NCBI GenBank assembly: GCA_015062055.1
Contig: SUVK01000019.1
Location: 1 to 43,007 of the forward strand
Direction: 5' to 3'
DNA length: 43,007 nucleotides
DNA from: Akkermansiaceae bacterium
GTDB lineage: Bacteria; Verrucomicrobiota; Verrucomicrobiia; Verrucomicrobiales; Akkermansiaceae
Shown here: piece by piece, positions 16,418-25,392 of the stretch
How positions within the stretch are numbered: the stretch's first letter is position 1
Layout of the letters: the number at the start of each line of letters is the position of its first letter
Translations under genes and position numbers: made by a program
The notes under the pieces: model-generated
Told to the model about the DNA's origin: nothing
Seen by the model: the letters and a program-made list of their open reading frames with translations, nothing else
Databases searched by the model: none

Positions 16418-18913
16418 ATGAACGTATCACTCAATTGGCTTTCAAGCTATATAGACCTGGAGGGGCTCGGCACACAAGAGATGGCCGACATGCTCACCTT
16501 TGCCGGTATTGAAGTAGAGGGCATACAGGAGCGCGGCGTAACCACCGATAAAGTGGTGGTGGCTCAGGTTATGGAGAAAACGCCCGTAGAGAGCAGCGAC
16601 CACCTCAACGTATGCATGGTAGATGCCGGCGAGGGCACCCTGCGCCAAATTGTTTGCGGTGCCAGCAACTACAAGGTGGGCGATAAAGTGCCCTGCGCTC
16701 TGCCGGGCTCTGTATTGCCCGGTGGTTGGGAGATTAAGGACGGCAAACTGCGCGGCATTGAGAGCCGTGGCATGCTCTGCTCCGCCTCCGAGCTGGGGCT
16801 GCCCGACAAAGAACACGGCCTGTGGATTTTGCCGCAGGACTACGTGGTGGGCACCCCCGTGTGCAACTTTGTTGAGACAGATACCATTTTTGAGCTCGAA
16901 ATTACCCCGAACCGCCCGGACCTGCTGAGCCACTGGGGTATGGCCCGCGAGCTGGCAGGTATTACCGGTCGCGCCCTCAAAGCAGACCCCGCCTCTGCCG
17001 CCATGGGCGCCATCGAAACCAAGTCCGCCGGCGACTACATCACCCTCTCTGCCCCCGAGATTTGCCCGCTTTACACCGCCACCCGCATCAGCGGGGTGAA
17101 GATTGGCCCCTCCCCGCAGTGGTTGGCAGACCGCTTGGTATCCATCGGCCTGCGCCCCATCAACAACGTGGTAGATATCACCAACTACTGCCTCTTTGAG
17201 TTGGGACACCCCCTGCACGCTTTCGATGCAGCCAAGCTCACCGGCGGCCTCAACATTCGCCGCGCCGCAGAGGGCGAGCAGTTTGTGAGCCTGATGAACG
17301 AAACCTACACCCTTAATACGGACGACGTCGTTATCTCCGACGCATCGGGCGCAGCCCTGGCATTGGGCGGCGTGATGGGCGGGCTGGACAGCGGCGTGAC
17401 CGAGGCCACCACCGACATTGTACTGGAGAGCGCTTGGTTTGCCCGCAGCAATATACGCTTCACCAGCCGCCGCTTGGGGCTGGGCTCCGACTCCTCCTAC
17501 CGTTTCGAGCGCGGCACCTCGCCGTGGAATGTGCTGCGAGCCGCCGCCCGTGCCACAGAGCTGATACTGGAGTGCTGCGGAGGCACGGCAGAGCCCGTGC
17601 TGATAGGCGGCCAAGCCCCCTGTCTGGTACCGGAGGACAATGCCCCCAACGCCACCGTGGTAGAGCAAGGCAGCGAGGCCAAGATTTACTATGCGCTAGA
17701 CCAAGTGCGGCTCGACTGGAAAGAGCTGGATGTGATGACCAACGGCTCCATCCCCCATACGGAGGCTATCCGCATTCTCAAAAACTTGGGGCTCAAGAAC
17801 ATTGATGGTCGCGGCACGTGGGATTGCCCGCCCTGGCGCCTGGACCTCAAGCGCAGCTGCGACCTGTTGGAGGAAATTGTGCGCGTATACGGCATAGACA
17901 ACATACCCGCCACCAACACCTCCATTTATGTGGAGGAAAGCGCCCACGACCGCGCCGGCGACTACCGCATGAACCTGAGCCGCAAGTTGGCAGGTGCCGG
18001 GTTCTGGGAGGCGCAAACCTTTAAGCTCATTGCCGCAGAGAGCATTGACCCCACCATTGCCGATGTCAACAACGCACTGCCCATCAAGCCGTTGATGGAC
18101 GGCGACATCATCCGCGTATCCCTCCCCATCTCAGAAGATCACTCCACCCTGCGCCCCTCGCTGGCCCCCGGCCTCATCTCCGTGGCAGCCCGCAACATCA
18201 ACCAGGGGCAAGAGGTGCTGCGCTTCTTTGAGTGCGGCCGCGTGTTCCGCAACACCGGTGGAGGCAAGGGCAAGGATATCGAGACAGAGGTGCTGGGCAT
18301 CTTCATGGCCGGCAAGCTCGGCCCTGCCAGCTGGGCAGATACCAAGCCCGCCACGGCCGGATTCGAGCACATTCGTGCCGTGCTCGACATTTTGGTACCC
18401 AAGGCCACTATTACCCTCACCCCGGTTAAGAAACCGCGGGAGAATGCTGCCGTAGCGGCAGATATCGCCATCAACAACCAGGCTTGTGGCTTCTTTGCAC
18501 GCTTATCGCTCGCCAAGTGCCGCGCCCTCGGCCTGCCCATGGAGACCTACTACGCAGAGCTCGACCTGCGCAAGCTGCAACAAGTAGCCACGGCCCCCTT
18601 CAAGGCGGCAGACCTGCCCCAGTTCCCCGGTTCTTCTCGCGATGCCTCTCTGGAGGTTCCCGCCGCCACGCGCCATGCCGACATTACCAAGGCTGTGGAG
18701 GCTGCCAAGCAGAAGCTGCTCGTCTCTTGCCGCCTCAAGGATGTGTTCTGCGACCCCTCCGGCGATAAACTCGCTGCAGACCGCAAGGCCATGACCTACA
18801 CATTCTTGTACCGCGACGCCAAGAAGACCCTCACCGCCGCAGAGGTAGACGCCGCGCACAAGACCGTGCTCGATGCCCTCGCTAAGGGCGTAAACGGCCT
18901 TAGCTTCCGCTGA
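16418..18913 (+). CDS. pheT: Phenylalanyl-tRNA synthetase beta subunit
   Basis: An 831-residue beta chain of PheRS. Domains run in the usual order: N-terminal B1 (1-40), OB-type tRNA-binding domain (about 40-150), B3/B4 editing domain (about 210-390, with GLRPINNVVDITNYC near 245), B5 (about 420-490), the catalytic-like B6/B7 region, and the FDX-ACB anticodon-binding domain (about 735-831, starting FPGSSRD). The length is typical of the family (about 790-830). The ATG follows a T/A-rich stretch with no Shine-Dalgarno sequence. A terminator lies 30 nt after the stop. B3/B4 would clear mischarged Tyr-tRNA-Phe. Confidence 0.97.
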   Translation: MNVSLNWLSSYIDLEGLGTQEMADMLTFAGIEVEGIQERGVTTDKVVVAQVMEKTPVESSDHLNVCMVDAGEGTLRQIVCGASNYKVGDKVPCALPGSVLPGGWEIKDGKLRGIESRGMLCSASELGLPDKEHGLWILPQDYVVGTPVCNFVETDTIFELEITPNRPDLLSHWGMARELAGITGRALKADPASAAMGAIETKSAGDYITLSAPEICPLYTATRISGVKIGPSPQWLADRLVSIGLRPINNVVDITNYCLFELGHPLHAFDAAKLTGGLNIRRAAEGEQFVSLMNETYTLNTDDVVISDASGAALALGGVMGGLDSGVTEATTDIVLESAWFARSNIRFTSRRLGLGSDSSYRFERGTSPWNVLRAAARATELILECCGGTAEPVLIGGQAPCLVPEDNAPNATVVEQGSEAKIYYALDQVRLDWKELDVMTNGSIPHTEAIRILKNLGLKNIDGRGTWDCPPWRLDLKRSCDLLEEIVRVYGIDNIPATNTSIYVEESAHDRAGDYRMNLSRKLAGAGFWEAQTFKLIAAESIDPTIADVNNALPIKPLMDGDIIRVSLPISEDHSTLRPSLAPGLISVAARNINQGQEVLRFFECGRVFRNTGGGKGKDIETEVLGIFMAGKLGPASWADTKPATAGFEHIRAVLDILVPKATITLTPVKKPRENAAVAADIAINNQACGFFARLSLAKCRALGLPMETYYAELDLRKLQQVATAPFKAADLPQFPGSSRDASLEVPAATRHADITKAVEAAKQKLLVSCRLKDVFCDPSGDKLAADRKAMTYTFLYRDAKKTLTAAEVDAAHKTVLDALAKGVNGLSFR

Positions 18914-18943
18914 TACGCAGCGCAATAAAGCGCTTTCATTCCT

Positions 18944-18980
18944 CCCCTCATTCTTCTCTTGAAGAGTGAGGGGATTTTTT
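18944..18980 (+). terminator. Rho-independent terminator after pheT
   Basis: The outer stem CCCCTCA (18944-18950) pairs with TGAGGGG (18967-18973). A partial inner stem lies between them, and the hairpin is followed by six T residues (18975-18980). Confidence 0.85.
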
Positions 18981-18984
18981 AATC

Positions 18985-19012
18985 GTGACAACGGCGGATA
19001 ACATGGTAGAAT
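18985..19012 (+). promoter_or_regulatory. Promoter of the sulfatase gene
   Basis: GTGACA (18985-18990) and TAGAAT (19007-19012) are 16 bp apart with an extended -10 (TGG before TAGAAT). A purine-rich stretch (GGAGGAAGAGGAG, 19013-19025) follows. This is one of the few Shine-Dalgarno-like sequences in the window, ending 11 nt before the ATG. Confidence 0.65.
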
Positions 19013-19036
19013 GGAGGAAGAGGAGATTACTTAGCC

Positions 19037-20548
19037 ATGCTATTAAGAAAATTGTTAGCCACCGTTATGTTGGCGCTGCCGTTGATGGCAGCGGAGAAGC
19101 CGCGCGCCGTTGTTATCTTTTATACAGATGATTTGGGGTACAATGACACCTCGACCTACGGGTGCGATAAAGTACCCTGCCCGCATTTGGATAAACTGGC
19201 GGATGAAGGGTTGTTGTTTACGGATGCGCACAGCACCAACTCTGTTTGCACGCCGTCCCGCTACTCCCTGTTGATGGGGGAATACGCGTGGCGCAAAAAG
19301 GGCATGCAAATATTGCCGGGGGATGCCAAGTTGATATTACCCACGGCAGAGGAGCAAGCCTCCCTGCCCTCGCTGATGCGGCAGGCAGGCTACCGCACGG
19401 CAGTTATCGGCAAATGGCACTTGGGGCTGGGCCGCGGCACGGGCCCCACGGACTGGAACCGCCCCATCTCCCCCGGGCCCAATGAGGTGGGCTTTGACCA
19501 CTCTTTCATATTAGCCGCCACGGGAGACCGCGTACCCTGTGTATACATTGAGAACGGCAAGGTAGTTAATTTGGACCCCGCCGACCCCATCAGGGTAAGC
19601 TATAAAAAGCCGTTTGAGGGGGAGCCGCTGGGCAGCACCCACCCACAGCTGCTCAAGCCCTGGGCACACAGCAACGGCCCGCAGCACAATTGCGCCGTGA
19701 TAGATGGCATACCCCGCATCGGCTACATGACGGGGGGTAAAGCTGCGCTGTGGACCGACCAAGACATGGCAGACCGCCTGACGGAGGAGGCTATCAAGTT
19801 CATTAAAGAAAGCGCCCGAATGGGAAAACCCATTTTCTTGTATTTTGCCACCAACGATATTCATGTACCGCGCGACCCGCACCACCGTTTCAAGGGCAAG
19901 AGCCAAATGGGCATACGCGGCGATGTAACCGTGCAGATGGATGATTGCTTGGGCCGAGTACGCGCCGCACTGAATGAAAACGGCTACCAAGACTGCCTGT
20001 TTATTTTCTCCAGCGACAACGGCCCCGTCATCAATGATGGTTATTTCGACGGCTCCATACGCGACTGCAAAGGGCACAACCCCGTGTACCCCATGAATGC
20101 GGGCAGATGGAGGGACGGCAAGCTCAGTGGCGGCAAATACGGCATTATGGAGGGCAGCACCCGCGTACCGTTCATTGTATGCTGGCCCGGCCACACCCCT
20201 GCGGGCGAGGTAAGCCCTGCCCTCATGAGCCAGGTAGACCTTGCCCGAACACTCTGCGAGCTGGCCGGTGCAGATATACCGCAAGGAGCCCTGCCCGACA
20301 GCCGCAACATGCTCCCCTCGCTGTTGGGGCAAGACACCGTAGGCGCCCCCTACATTATTGAGGCCGACAGTGGTCGCACCTTAGCGATTCGCAAAGGGCC
20401 GTACAAAGCCTACACCGGGGGCAAAAAGAAACATTTGTACCATGTGACGGATGATTTGCAAGAAACCCGCAATCTGGCCGATACACAACAAGAACAGGCG
20501 GACCAATTGCTCCGCGAGCTGCAAGAGGCTGCCAAAGAAAAGAAGTAA
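19037..20548 (+). CDS. Secreted S1-family sulfatase
   Basis: A 503-residue formylglycine-dependent sulfatase of the alkaline phosphatase superfamily, expected to remove sulfate esters from glycans outside the cytoplasm. Residues 1-18 form a signal peptide (ending LPLMAAE). The metal-binding aspartates lie in YTDDLGYND (about 31-39), and the catalytic Cys that is converted to formylglycine in VCTPSR (C71), with the complete C-x-P-S-R signature. GKWHLGLG (about 128-135) and a C-terminal 'DNGP' metal site (about 326-329) are also present. A C-terminal subdomain ends near YHVTDDLQETRNLAD. It needs an anaerobic or aerobic formylglycine-generating enzyme encoded elsewhere. The substrate is not predictable by eye. 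With the beta-galactosidase it suggests use of sulfated host glycans. Confidence 0.93.
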   Translation: MLLRKLLATVMLALPLMAAEKPRAVVIFYTDDLGYNDTSTYGCDKVPCPHLDKLADEGLLFTDAHSTNSVCTPSRYSLLMGEYAWRKKGMQILPGDAKLILPTAEEQASLPSLMRQAGYRTAVIGKWHLGLGRGTGPTDWNRPISPGPNEVGFDHSFILAATGDRVPCVYIENGKVVNLDPADPIRVSYKKPFEGEPLGSTHPQLLKPWAHSNGPQHNCAVIDGIPRIGYMTGGKAALWTDQDMADRLTEEAIKFIKESARMGKPIFLYFATNDIHVPRDPHHRFKGKSQMGIRGDVTVQMDDCLGRVRAALNENGYQDCLFIFSSDNGPVINDGYFDGSIRDCKGHNPVYPMNAGRWRDGKLSGGKYGIMEGSTRVPFIVCWPGHTPAGEVSPALMSQVDLARTLCELAGADIPQGALPDSRNMLPSLLGQDTVGAPYIIEADSGRTLAIRKGPYKAYTGGKKKHLYHVTDDLQETRNLADTQQEQADQLLRELQEAAKEKK

Positions 20549-20569
20549 GGCATAACCTCTCGAGCTCTT

Positions 20570-20595
20570 GCCCCGCCCATAAAGCGGGGCTTTTT
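20570..20595 (+). terminator. Rho-independent terminator after the sulfatase
   Basis: A 7 bp stem (GCCCCGC at 20570-20576 and GCGGGGC at 20584-20590) with a 7 nt loop is followed by TTTTT (20591-20595). Confidence 0.88.
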
Positions 20596-20621
20596 ATTTA
20601 TTCTTCCCCGCAGCCCTCAAG

Positions 20622-20657
20622 AAAAAGCCCCACGCAGCGAGGAATGCTGCGTGGGGC
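20622..20657 (-). terminator. Rho-independent terminator of bamA
   Basis: A perfect 12 bp stem (GCCCCACGCAGC at 20627-20638 and its complement at 20646-20657) with a 7 nt loop. On the minus strand it is followed by TTTTTC (20626-20621). It converges with the sulfatase terminator. Confidence 0.9.
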
Positions 20658-20684
20658 GAAAATAACCCTGACTACGAGGGAGAA

Positions 20685-23297
20685 TTAGTATTTGTAGTCG
20701 ATGTAGAATTGGAACTGGCCGTTGCGGTCTACAGCATTACCCGTTTTGAAGGGGATAGCGTAGTCTACGGCAACGGGGCCCATGGGGAGATTGAGGCGCA
20801 GGCCGATACCGTAGTCGGCAGAGATGTGGCCGGTGTCGAAGTCGAAGCTGTCGCCGTTGACAAAACCGACATCCACAAAGGTGGCGAAGCGCATGGAATC
20901 TACCACGGGCAAGGAGAGCTCAAACTGCACAAAGGCAGATGTATTACCACCCATGGACTCATCGCCGGCAATGGAGGAGTCAACCAAGCCTACATCGTGA
21001 TAGCGGAAACCACGCAGGTTGTTGGGGCCACCCAAGAAGCACTTTTCAAACAGGGGTACCGCCTCGTCGCTGTTGACGGTATCGATGGTTTCTACCCCGA
21101 AGTTTACGCTCCAAATGGAGTCCCACACGGAGTTGTAGTAATAAGAGCCTGCAATACCGACGCTGTAGGTTTCTACCGTGCTGCCGGGGCCGGACCATGA
21201 ACCGAAGGCCTCGAAGTGCCCACCTTTACGCGGGGTAATCATAGCATCGCGAGTGTCGTACTCGTATGCCAAGCGGATGTTGCTGCGGGTGAAATCGCCG
21301 CAATTATCGCGGAAGAATACGGGGGCGTTGTTTTCGGGGTCGAGCGAGTATTGCTCAAGGGTGTAGGTAAGCTTGAGGTTTTGCTTATCATCAAGAGCTT
21401 TACGCAGGGATACGGAGAACCCGTAGTTTTGCTGCGTGTAGTAATCGCTCATGTAGGAGTTGTCGGAGTAGTACAAATCTACACCAAGAGCTAACTTACG
21501 GTTGAGGAACCAAGGCTCCAAGAAGCTGATGACGGCACTCTGCGTATCGGTACCCAATCTACCGGAGATGGTGAGGCGCTGACCACCGCCCACGAAGGTG
21601 CCGTTGGTGAAGCCCATGATATCGAAGTTACGCTGCGTGACCGAGGCGTAGGCGTATATGCTTTCGATTGAGGAGAAGGCGAAACCGACGCTGACACTAC
21701 CGGTCTCTTGCTCTCTGACATTAACGTTGATGTCGCGATAGCCGGGGGTAGCCGAGGCAGCCTGAGACACCTGCACACTACCCGGGGCAAAGTAGCCCAG
21801 GTTTTCGAGGCGTTTCTTGGCGGTTTCGAGGTCTACGGCATTGAGGGGTTGACCGGGCTTAAGGGGCATTTCGCGCAAGATAACGTGCTGCTTGGTCTTA
21901 GTATTGCCGGCTACGTTGATACGGCCCACATTGTAGTGCCCACCCTCGGTCACCTCGTAGCAAATATCAATCAGGTGCACACCATTGGCATCTACACCTA
22001 CCTCATCAATATCCGGGCGCACCATGGCATCTGCATAGCCCTTGGCACCGTAGTAGTCACGAATCATGCGAGAGTCGTCGGATACTTTCTGGAGGGAGTA
22101 GATATCGCCATCGAGCATGCTCAAGCCGGGGTGCAATTGCTCGGGGGTGTATACGGAAATACCTTTGAACGTAACGTTGCGCACACGGTAGCGGGGTCCC
22201 TCATCAATGTACACGCGCATGGAGAGACGCTGCGGACCGGTCTTTTTGCCGTTATCGGCATATTCTACCTTGGTAATTTTGGCGCGCAGGTAACCGTAGT
22301 TGCGGTACAAACGCAAAACGGCTTGCAGGTCGTCTTGCACGACCTCGCGGTCGATACGGCCCGACTTGGTGAACCAAGTAAAGATACCGCGCTCTTTAGT
22401 TTGCATCACTTGGCGCAGGCGCACGTCATCGAAAGCGGTGTTACCCTCGAAGAGAATGTGGTCCATGGTTACTTGGCGCCCCTCGGTAATATCGAAATAC
22501 ACATCGCGGTACCCGGCACGAGAGGTGTTGACATAACGCCAAGTTACGGTGGCATCGGGGTAGCCGGCTTCGTTGTACATCTCAATAATCTTATCGCGGG
22601 CAGATGCCAAGCTGCGGTCGTTGAATGCCATACCGGAGCGGATATCGAGAGCTCCCTGAGTCTGGCCGGAGATATCAATCAACTGCTCGCGCAACTCTTC
22701 TGCCGTAAAGCGGGTATTGCCGGTGAAACCTACACCGGCCATCACCCCGGCGGGGCGCACCTCGAACACAACGCGCAAGCCACTGCCGGTACGCTCGACG
22801 GCCACGCGGGCATCACCGTCTACCAAGCCTCGCTCAATCAATCGGGCAAGGTCATCATTTACGGTCTCGTCAGAGTACTTGTTGCCGGGGCGGGTCTGAA
22901 TCACGTCCAACAAACGGCTCTTGGGTACGGTGCCTTGGCCTGATATGTAGCGCACGTCTACCGCTGCCACACGCTGCCCGTTGTACGAGGCCTCTTCGGA
23001 GAAGATACCGGTAGTACCTCTCAGCTCGCTGTCCAACTCATCTACCGAGGCAGATTCTACATCTGCGCCGGGGCGGGTCAAATAAGCTTGGGGTTGTTTA
23101 GCCTGGGTATCGTCTTCTACCTCACTGCCCTTGAAAGCCTGCTCGGCCGCAGCCTTCTCATTGGCTTTCTTCTGGTCCTGAATCATGGCTTGCATGAACG
23201 GGTCGGACTCTGCATCTTGCTGGGCATACAAAGGCGAACAAATAGTTGCGGAAATTGCCAACAATGTGGCTCTCCAATAGCGCGCGCGTGTTTCCAT
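20685..23297 (-). CDS. bamA: Outer membrane protein assembly factor BamA
   Basis: An 870-residue Omp85-family protein, the core of the BAM complex that folds beta-barrel proteins into the outer membrane. The start is METRARYW at 23297: it gives a signal peptide (to about residue 24, ending LYAQ) and lies just past a strong promoter. The frame continues 43 codons further upstream, but that part contains the promoter. After an acidic, probably flexible stretch (about 25-100), five POTRA domains span about 105-500, followed by a 16-strand barrel (about 505-870). The conserved L6 loop motif LRGF is at about residue 760. The last residue is Tyr (FYIDYKY), where many Omp85 proteins end in Phe or Trp. 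It is monocistronic. Confidence 0.94.
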   Translation of the reverse strand: METRARYWRATLLAISATICSPLYAQQDAESDPFMQAMIQDQKKANEKAAAEQAFKGSEVEDDTQAKQPQAYLTRPGADVESASVDELDSELRGTTGIFSEEASYNGQRVAAVDVRYISGQGTVPKSRLLDVIQTRPGNKYSDETVNDDLARLIERGLVDGDARVAVERTGSGLRVVFEVRPAGVMAGVGFTGNTRFTAEELREQLIDISGQTQGALDIRSGMAFNDRSLASARDKIIEMYNEAGYPDATVTWRYVNTSRAGYRDVYFDITEGRQVTMDHILFEGNTAFDDVRLRQVMQTKERGIFTWFTKSGRIDREVVQDDLQAVLRLYRNYGYLRAKITKVEYADNGKKTGPQRLSMRVYIDEGPRYRVRNVTFKGISVYTPEQLHPGLSMLDGDIYSLQKVSDDSRMIRDYYGAKGYADAMVRPDIDEVGVDANGVHLIDICYEVTEGGHYNVGRINVAGNTKTKQHVILREMPLKPGQPLNAVDLETAKKRLENLGYFAPGSVQVSQAASATPGYRDINVNVREQETGSVSVGFAFSSIESIYAYASVTQRNFDIMGFTNGTFVGGGQRLTISGRLGTDTQSAVISFLEPWFLNRKLALGVDLYYSDNSYMSDYYTQQNYGFSVSLRKALDDKQNLKLTYTLEQYSLDPENNAPVFFRDNCGDFTRSNIRLAYEYDTRDAMITPRKGGHFEAFGSWSGPGSTVETYSVGIAGSYYYNSVWDSIWSVNFGVETIDTVNSDEAVPLFEKCFLGGPNNLRGFRYHDVGLVDSSIAGDESMGGNTSAFVQFELSLPVVDSMRFATFVDVGFVNGDSFDFDTGHISADYGIGLRLNLPMGPVAVDYAIPFKTGNAVDRNGQFQFYIDYKY

Positions 23298-23304
23298 GCG
23301 GTCG

Positions 23305-23333
23305 AGTCTACACAACCGGTAACAACATGTCAA
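23305..23333 (-). promoter_or_regulatory. Strong promoter of bamA, predicting a leaderless transcript
   Basis: On the minus strand, a perfect TTGACA (23333-23328) and TAGACT (23310-23305) are 17 bp apart with an extended -10 (TGTG before TAGACT). The -10 box ends 7 nt before the ATG (23297), so the predicted start site is at or within a base or two of the A of ATG. Confidence 0.75.
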
Positions 23334-23439
23334 GCAAATTGTTCTTGAAACAGCAGTTAATTTGACGCAAGTTTTTTTGTAAGACAAGAGACGAGAGGCG
23401 CATTCGTTATCAATTTTGCATAGCAATGAGAATTTTGGC

Positions 23440-23467
23440 TTGATTTTGGGCAGAAAGAGAGTATGCT
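23440..23467 (+). promoter_or_regulatory. Candidate promoter of the nuoBC operon
   Basis: TTGATT (23440-23445) and TATGCT (23462-23467) have a 16 bp spacer, 40 nt before the chosen nuoB start. The alternative upstream ATG at 23463 lies inside the -10 box, which argues against it as the start. Confidence 0.5.
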
Positions 23468-23507
23468 ATTGCTCGCGGGGCACTCTACACCCCCTGCTTT
23501 GTACGTT

Positions 23508-24095
23508 ATGGCAAGTGACAATCTTCAAGAAATTGAGCAGAATTACATGTGCGACCCGGACGCAGATGGTGGCTTTCTCTACACAACGGCCGAGGCTGCC
23601 ATTAACTGGATTCAACAATCATCCCTTTGGCCCATGCCCATGGGCACATCATGCTGCGCCATCGAATACATGGCAACGGCCTGCTCTCGATATGACATTT
23701 CGCGTTTCGGCTCAGAGGTAAACCGTTACACGCCGCACCAAGCCGACTTCATGTTCATATGCGGTACCATTACGTACAAGATGGCCATGTTGGTACGCCG
23801 CATATGGGACCAGATGCCCGAGCCCAAGTGGTGCATTGCCTGCGGTGCCTGTGCCTGCAGCGGTGGCATGTTCCGCTCTTACTCCGTACTGCAAGGTGTA
23901 GACAAGATTGTACCGGTAGATGTTTACATCTCCGGCTGCCCCCCACGCCCCGAGGCTTTATTGCAGGGCTTGATTACCTTGAAAGAGAAGATTATGAAGA
24001 CCGGGCACCCGCTCAAGGGCTTCTTCAAGACACACGAGCCGCGTGAGGCCCAGAACGCCGATACCATTAAGACTAAGATGTCTATTATGGACTAA
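23508..24095 (+). CDS. nuoB: NADH-quinone oxidoreductase subunit B
   Basis: A 195-residue complex I peripheral-arm subunit that holds the N2 [4Fe-4S] cluster, the last iron-sulfur centre before quinone. The four cluster cysteines are visible: the adjacent pair in TSCCAIEY (C49, C50), one in GACACSGG (about 113) and one in SGCPPRPE (about 143). The start at MASDNL (23508) is preferred over an upstream ATG that falls in the promoter. The length suits the family. nuoA does not precede it. nuoC follows after 44 nt. A long basic C-terminal tail (about 165-195) is normal for some NuoB proteins. Confidence 0.95.
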   Translation: MASDNLQEIEQNYMCDPDADGGFLYTTAEAAINWIQQSSLWPMPMGTSCCAIEYMATACSRYDISRFGSEVNRYTPHQADFMFICGTITYKMAMLVRRIWDQMPEPKWCIACGACACSGGMFRSYSVLQGVDKIVPVDVYISGCPPRPEALLQGLITLKEKIMKTGHPLKGFFKTHEPREAQNADTIKTKMSIMD

Positions 24096-24139
24096 TCGGG
24101 CACTTACACAGATTTTCAACATTACCACGAGACAGTAAC

Positions 24140-24715
24140 ATGGCAGATCTCACCAAACTTCAAATGGAAGCAGCAGACCGCATCTGCGCCCGCTATCCGC
24201 AAATAGGCCGCAAAGAGTTTCGCGGCGACATCACCCTCACCATCGCCCCCGAGGACTTATTGGGAGCCATGACATACGCACGCGATGCCTGCGGGTTCGA
24301 CATGCTGGTATGCGTATCCTCCGTCGACAATTTAGGGCAAGAGCCACGTTTTGAAACCAATTATACCATCACGCAAGCAGAGACAGGTGCCAACCTCTTG
24401 GTACGCTGCCTTATCAGCGAGGCCGAGTGCGCAGTGCCGTCATTGGTACCTGTTTGGAGCTCGGCCAACTGGCTGGAGCGCGAGCAATACGACTTGATGG
24501 GCATTGAGTTTGTAGGGCACCCGGATTTACGGCGCATCATGATGTGGGAGGGTTACCCGTACCACCCGCTGCGCAAGGATTTTCCGGTGGAAGGCAAGCC
24601 GACGGAAGTACCCGGCGTAGCCTTTACCGAGAAGGCCCCCACCTGTGGCGGGCCCTTCGCGACACGCCCGGGCACGGGCACCGCAGGCGAGCGCGAGCCG
24701 CGCGCCACTCGCTGA
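24140..24715 (+). CDS. nuoC: NADH-quinone oxidoreductase subunit C
   Basis: A 191-residue (30 kDa-type) complex I subunit of the peripheral arm, at the interface with NuoB and NuoD. The family signature is clear: EREQYDLMGIEFVGHPDLRR (about 114-133), followed by W.GYPYHPLRKDFP (about 135-148). The C-terminal tail (about 165-191) is rich in Gly, Thr and Arg and is low in complexity. nuoB lies directly upstream. nuoD, which usually follows or is fused, is absent: the next gene is an unrelated lipoprotein. There is no Shine-Dalgarno sequence. Confidence 0.95.
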   Translation: MADLTKLQMEAADRICARYPQIGRKEFRGDITLTIAPEDLLGAMTYARDACGFDMLVCVSSVDNLGQEPRFETNYTITQAETGANLLVRCLISEAECAVPSLVPVWSSANWLEREQYDLMGIEFVGHPDLRRIMMWEGYPYHPLRKDFPVEGKPTEVPGVAFTEKAPTCGGPFATRPGTGTAGEREPRATR

Positions 24716-24765
24716 TACCATTTCATCAAAAAACCGCTGTGTCACGTTTAACAATCAGACACTCA

Positions 24766-25392
24766 ATGAAGGCGGCTGCTATTACAGCAGCCGCCTTGTT
24801 GGCATCTTGCCAACAGAACCACGGGCCGACCCGCATTGAGATGATAGACCAGACACGCGCAGCGATTGCACCACAGCTCCTGCAACTTGGGGCACGCAAC
24901 TGGGTTGTCATAGCAGACCCCACCTACCCCATACCGGCAGGGGCCGGGGCCTACACCATGGCTGTACCATCGGGCTCTGCAGATACGTTTCGAGAAGTGT
25001 TGGATTTGCTGGAGCTGCAAGCCGCACTCACCCCTCGCATATGGGTATGCAATGAGATGAACGCATTGACAGAGAGCTTGGCCCCCGGTATTACCGAGTA
25101 TAATCGAGAGATTGAGGCCCTGCTGTCGGGGCGTTTCTGCTATAGACTCGACGAGCGAATCATCTCGATGCAGCTGGCAGACGCCTCGCAAAAATACCGC
25201 ATCCTGTACATCAAAACCAAAACACAATTACCCTACAGCACCATTGCTATTGAGCTGGACTCCGGCTACTGGGACCCCGACTCAGAAGCCGAAATACGCC
25301 GCCGTATGGAAGAATTGGCCCCCAAACCGGAGAATGCCGAAACCGCCCCTACAGCCACCCCCCGAGCTACTGCCCCCACCCACGCAACATGA
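24766..25392 (+). CDS. RbsD/FucU-like lipoprotein
   Basis: A 208-residue predicted lipoprotein. The start MKAAAITA at 24766 gives a short signal peptide with a lipobox (LLASC, Cys at about 15), and the frame extending upstream overlaps nuoC and is ignored. The mature part resembles RbsD/FucU sugar pyranase/mutarotase-fold proteins: ARNWVVIADPTYPIP (about 44-58), a central VLDLLELQ helix, and a final strand region LPYSTIAIELDSGYW (about 155-169). The histidine usual in the RbsD 'GH.D' motif is replaced (GARN), and the terminal Asn position appears as Thr, so classical sugar mutarotase activity is doubtful. The C-terminal tail is Pro/Thr/Ala-rich. It overlaps the next gene by four bases. The family call is by eye. 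Confidence 0.6.
   Translation: MKAAAITAAALLASCQQNHGPTRIEMIDQTRAAIAPQLLQLGARNWVVIADPTYPIPAGAGAYTMAVPSGSADTFREVLDLLELQAALTPRIWVCNEMNALTESLAPGITEYNREIEALLSGRFCYRLDERIISMQLADASQKYRILYIKTKTQLPYSTIAIELDSGYWDPDSEAEIRRRMEELAPKPENAETAPTATPRATAPTHAT

Noticed and set aside
16442..17668. A 408-codon open frame antisense to pheT
   Set aside because: The codon pattern mirrors pheT, the translation has no domain, and pheT is complete.
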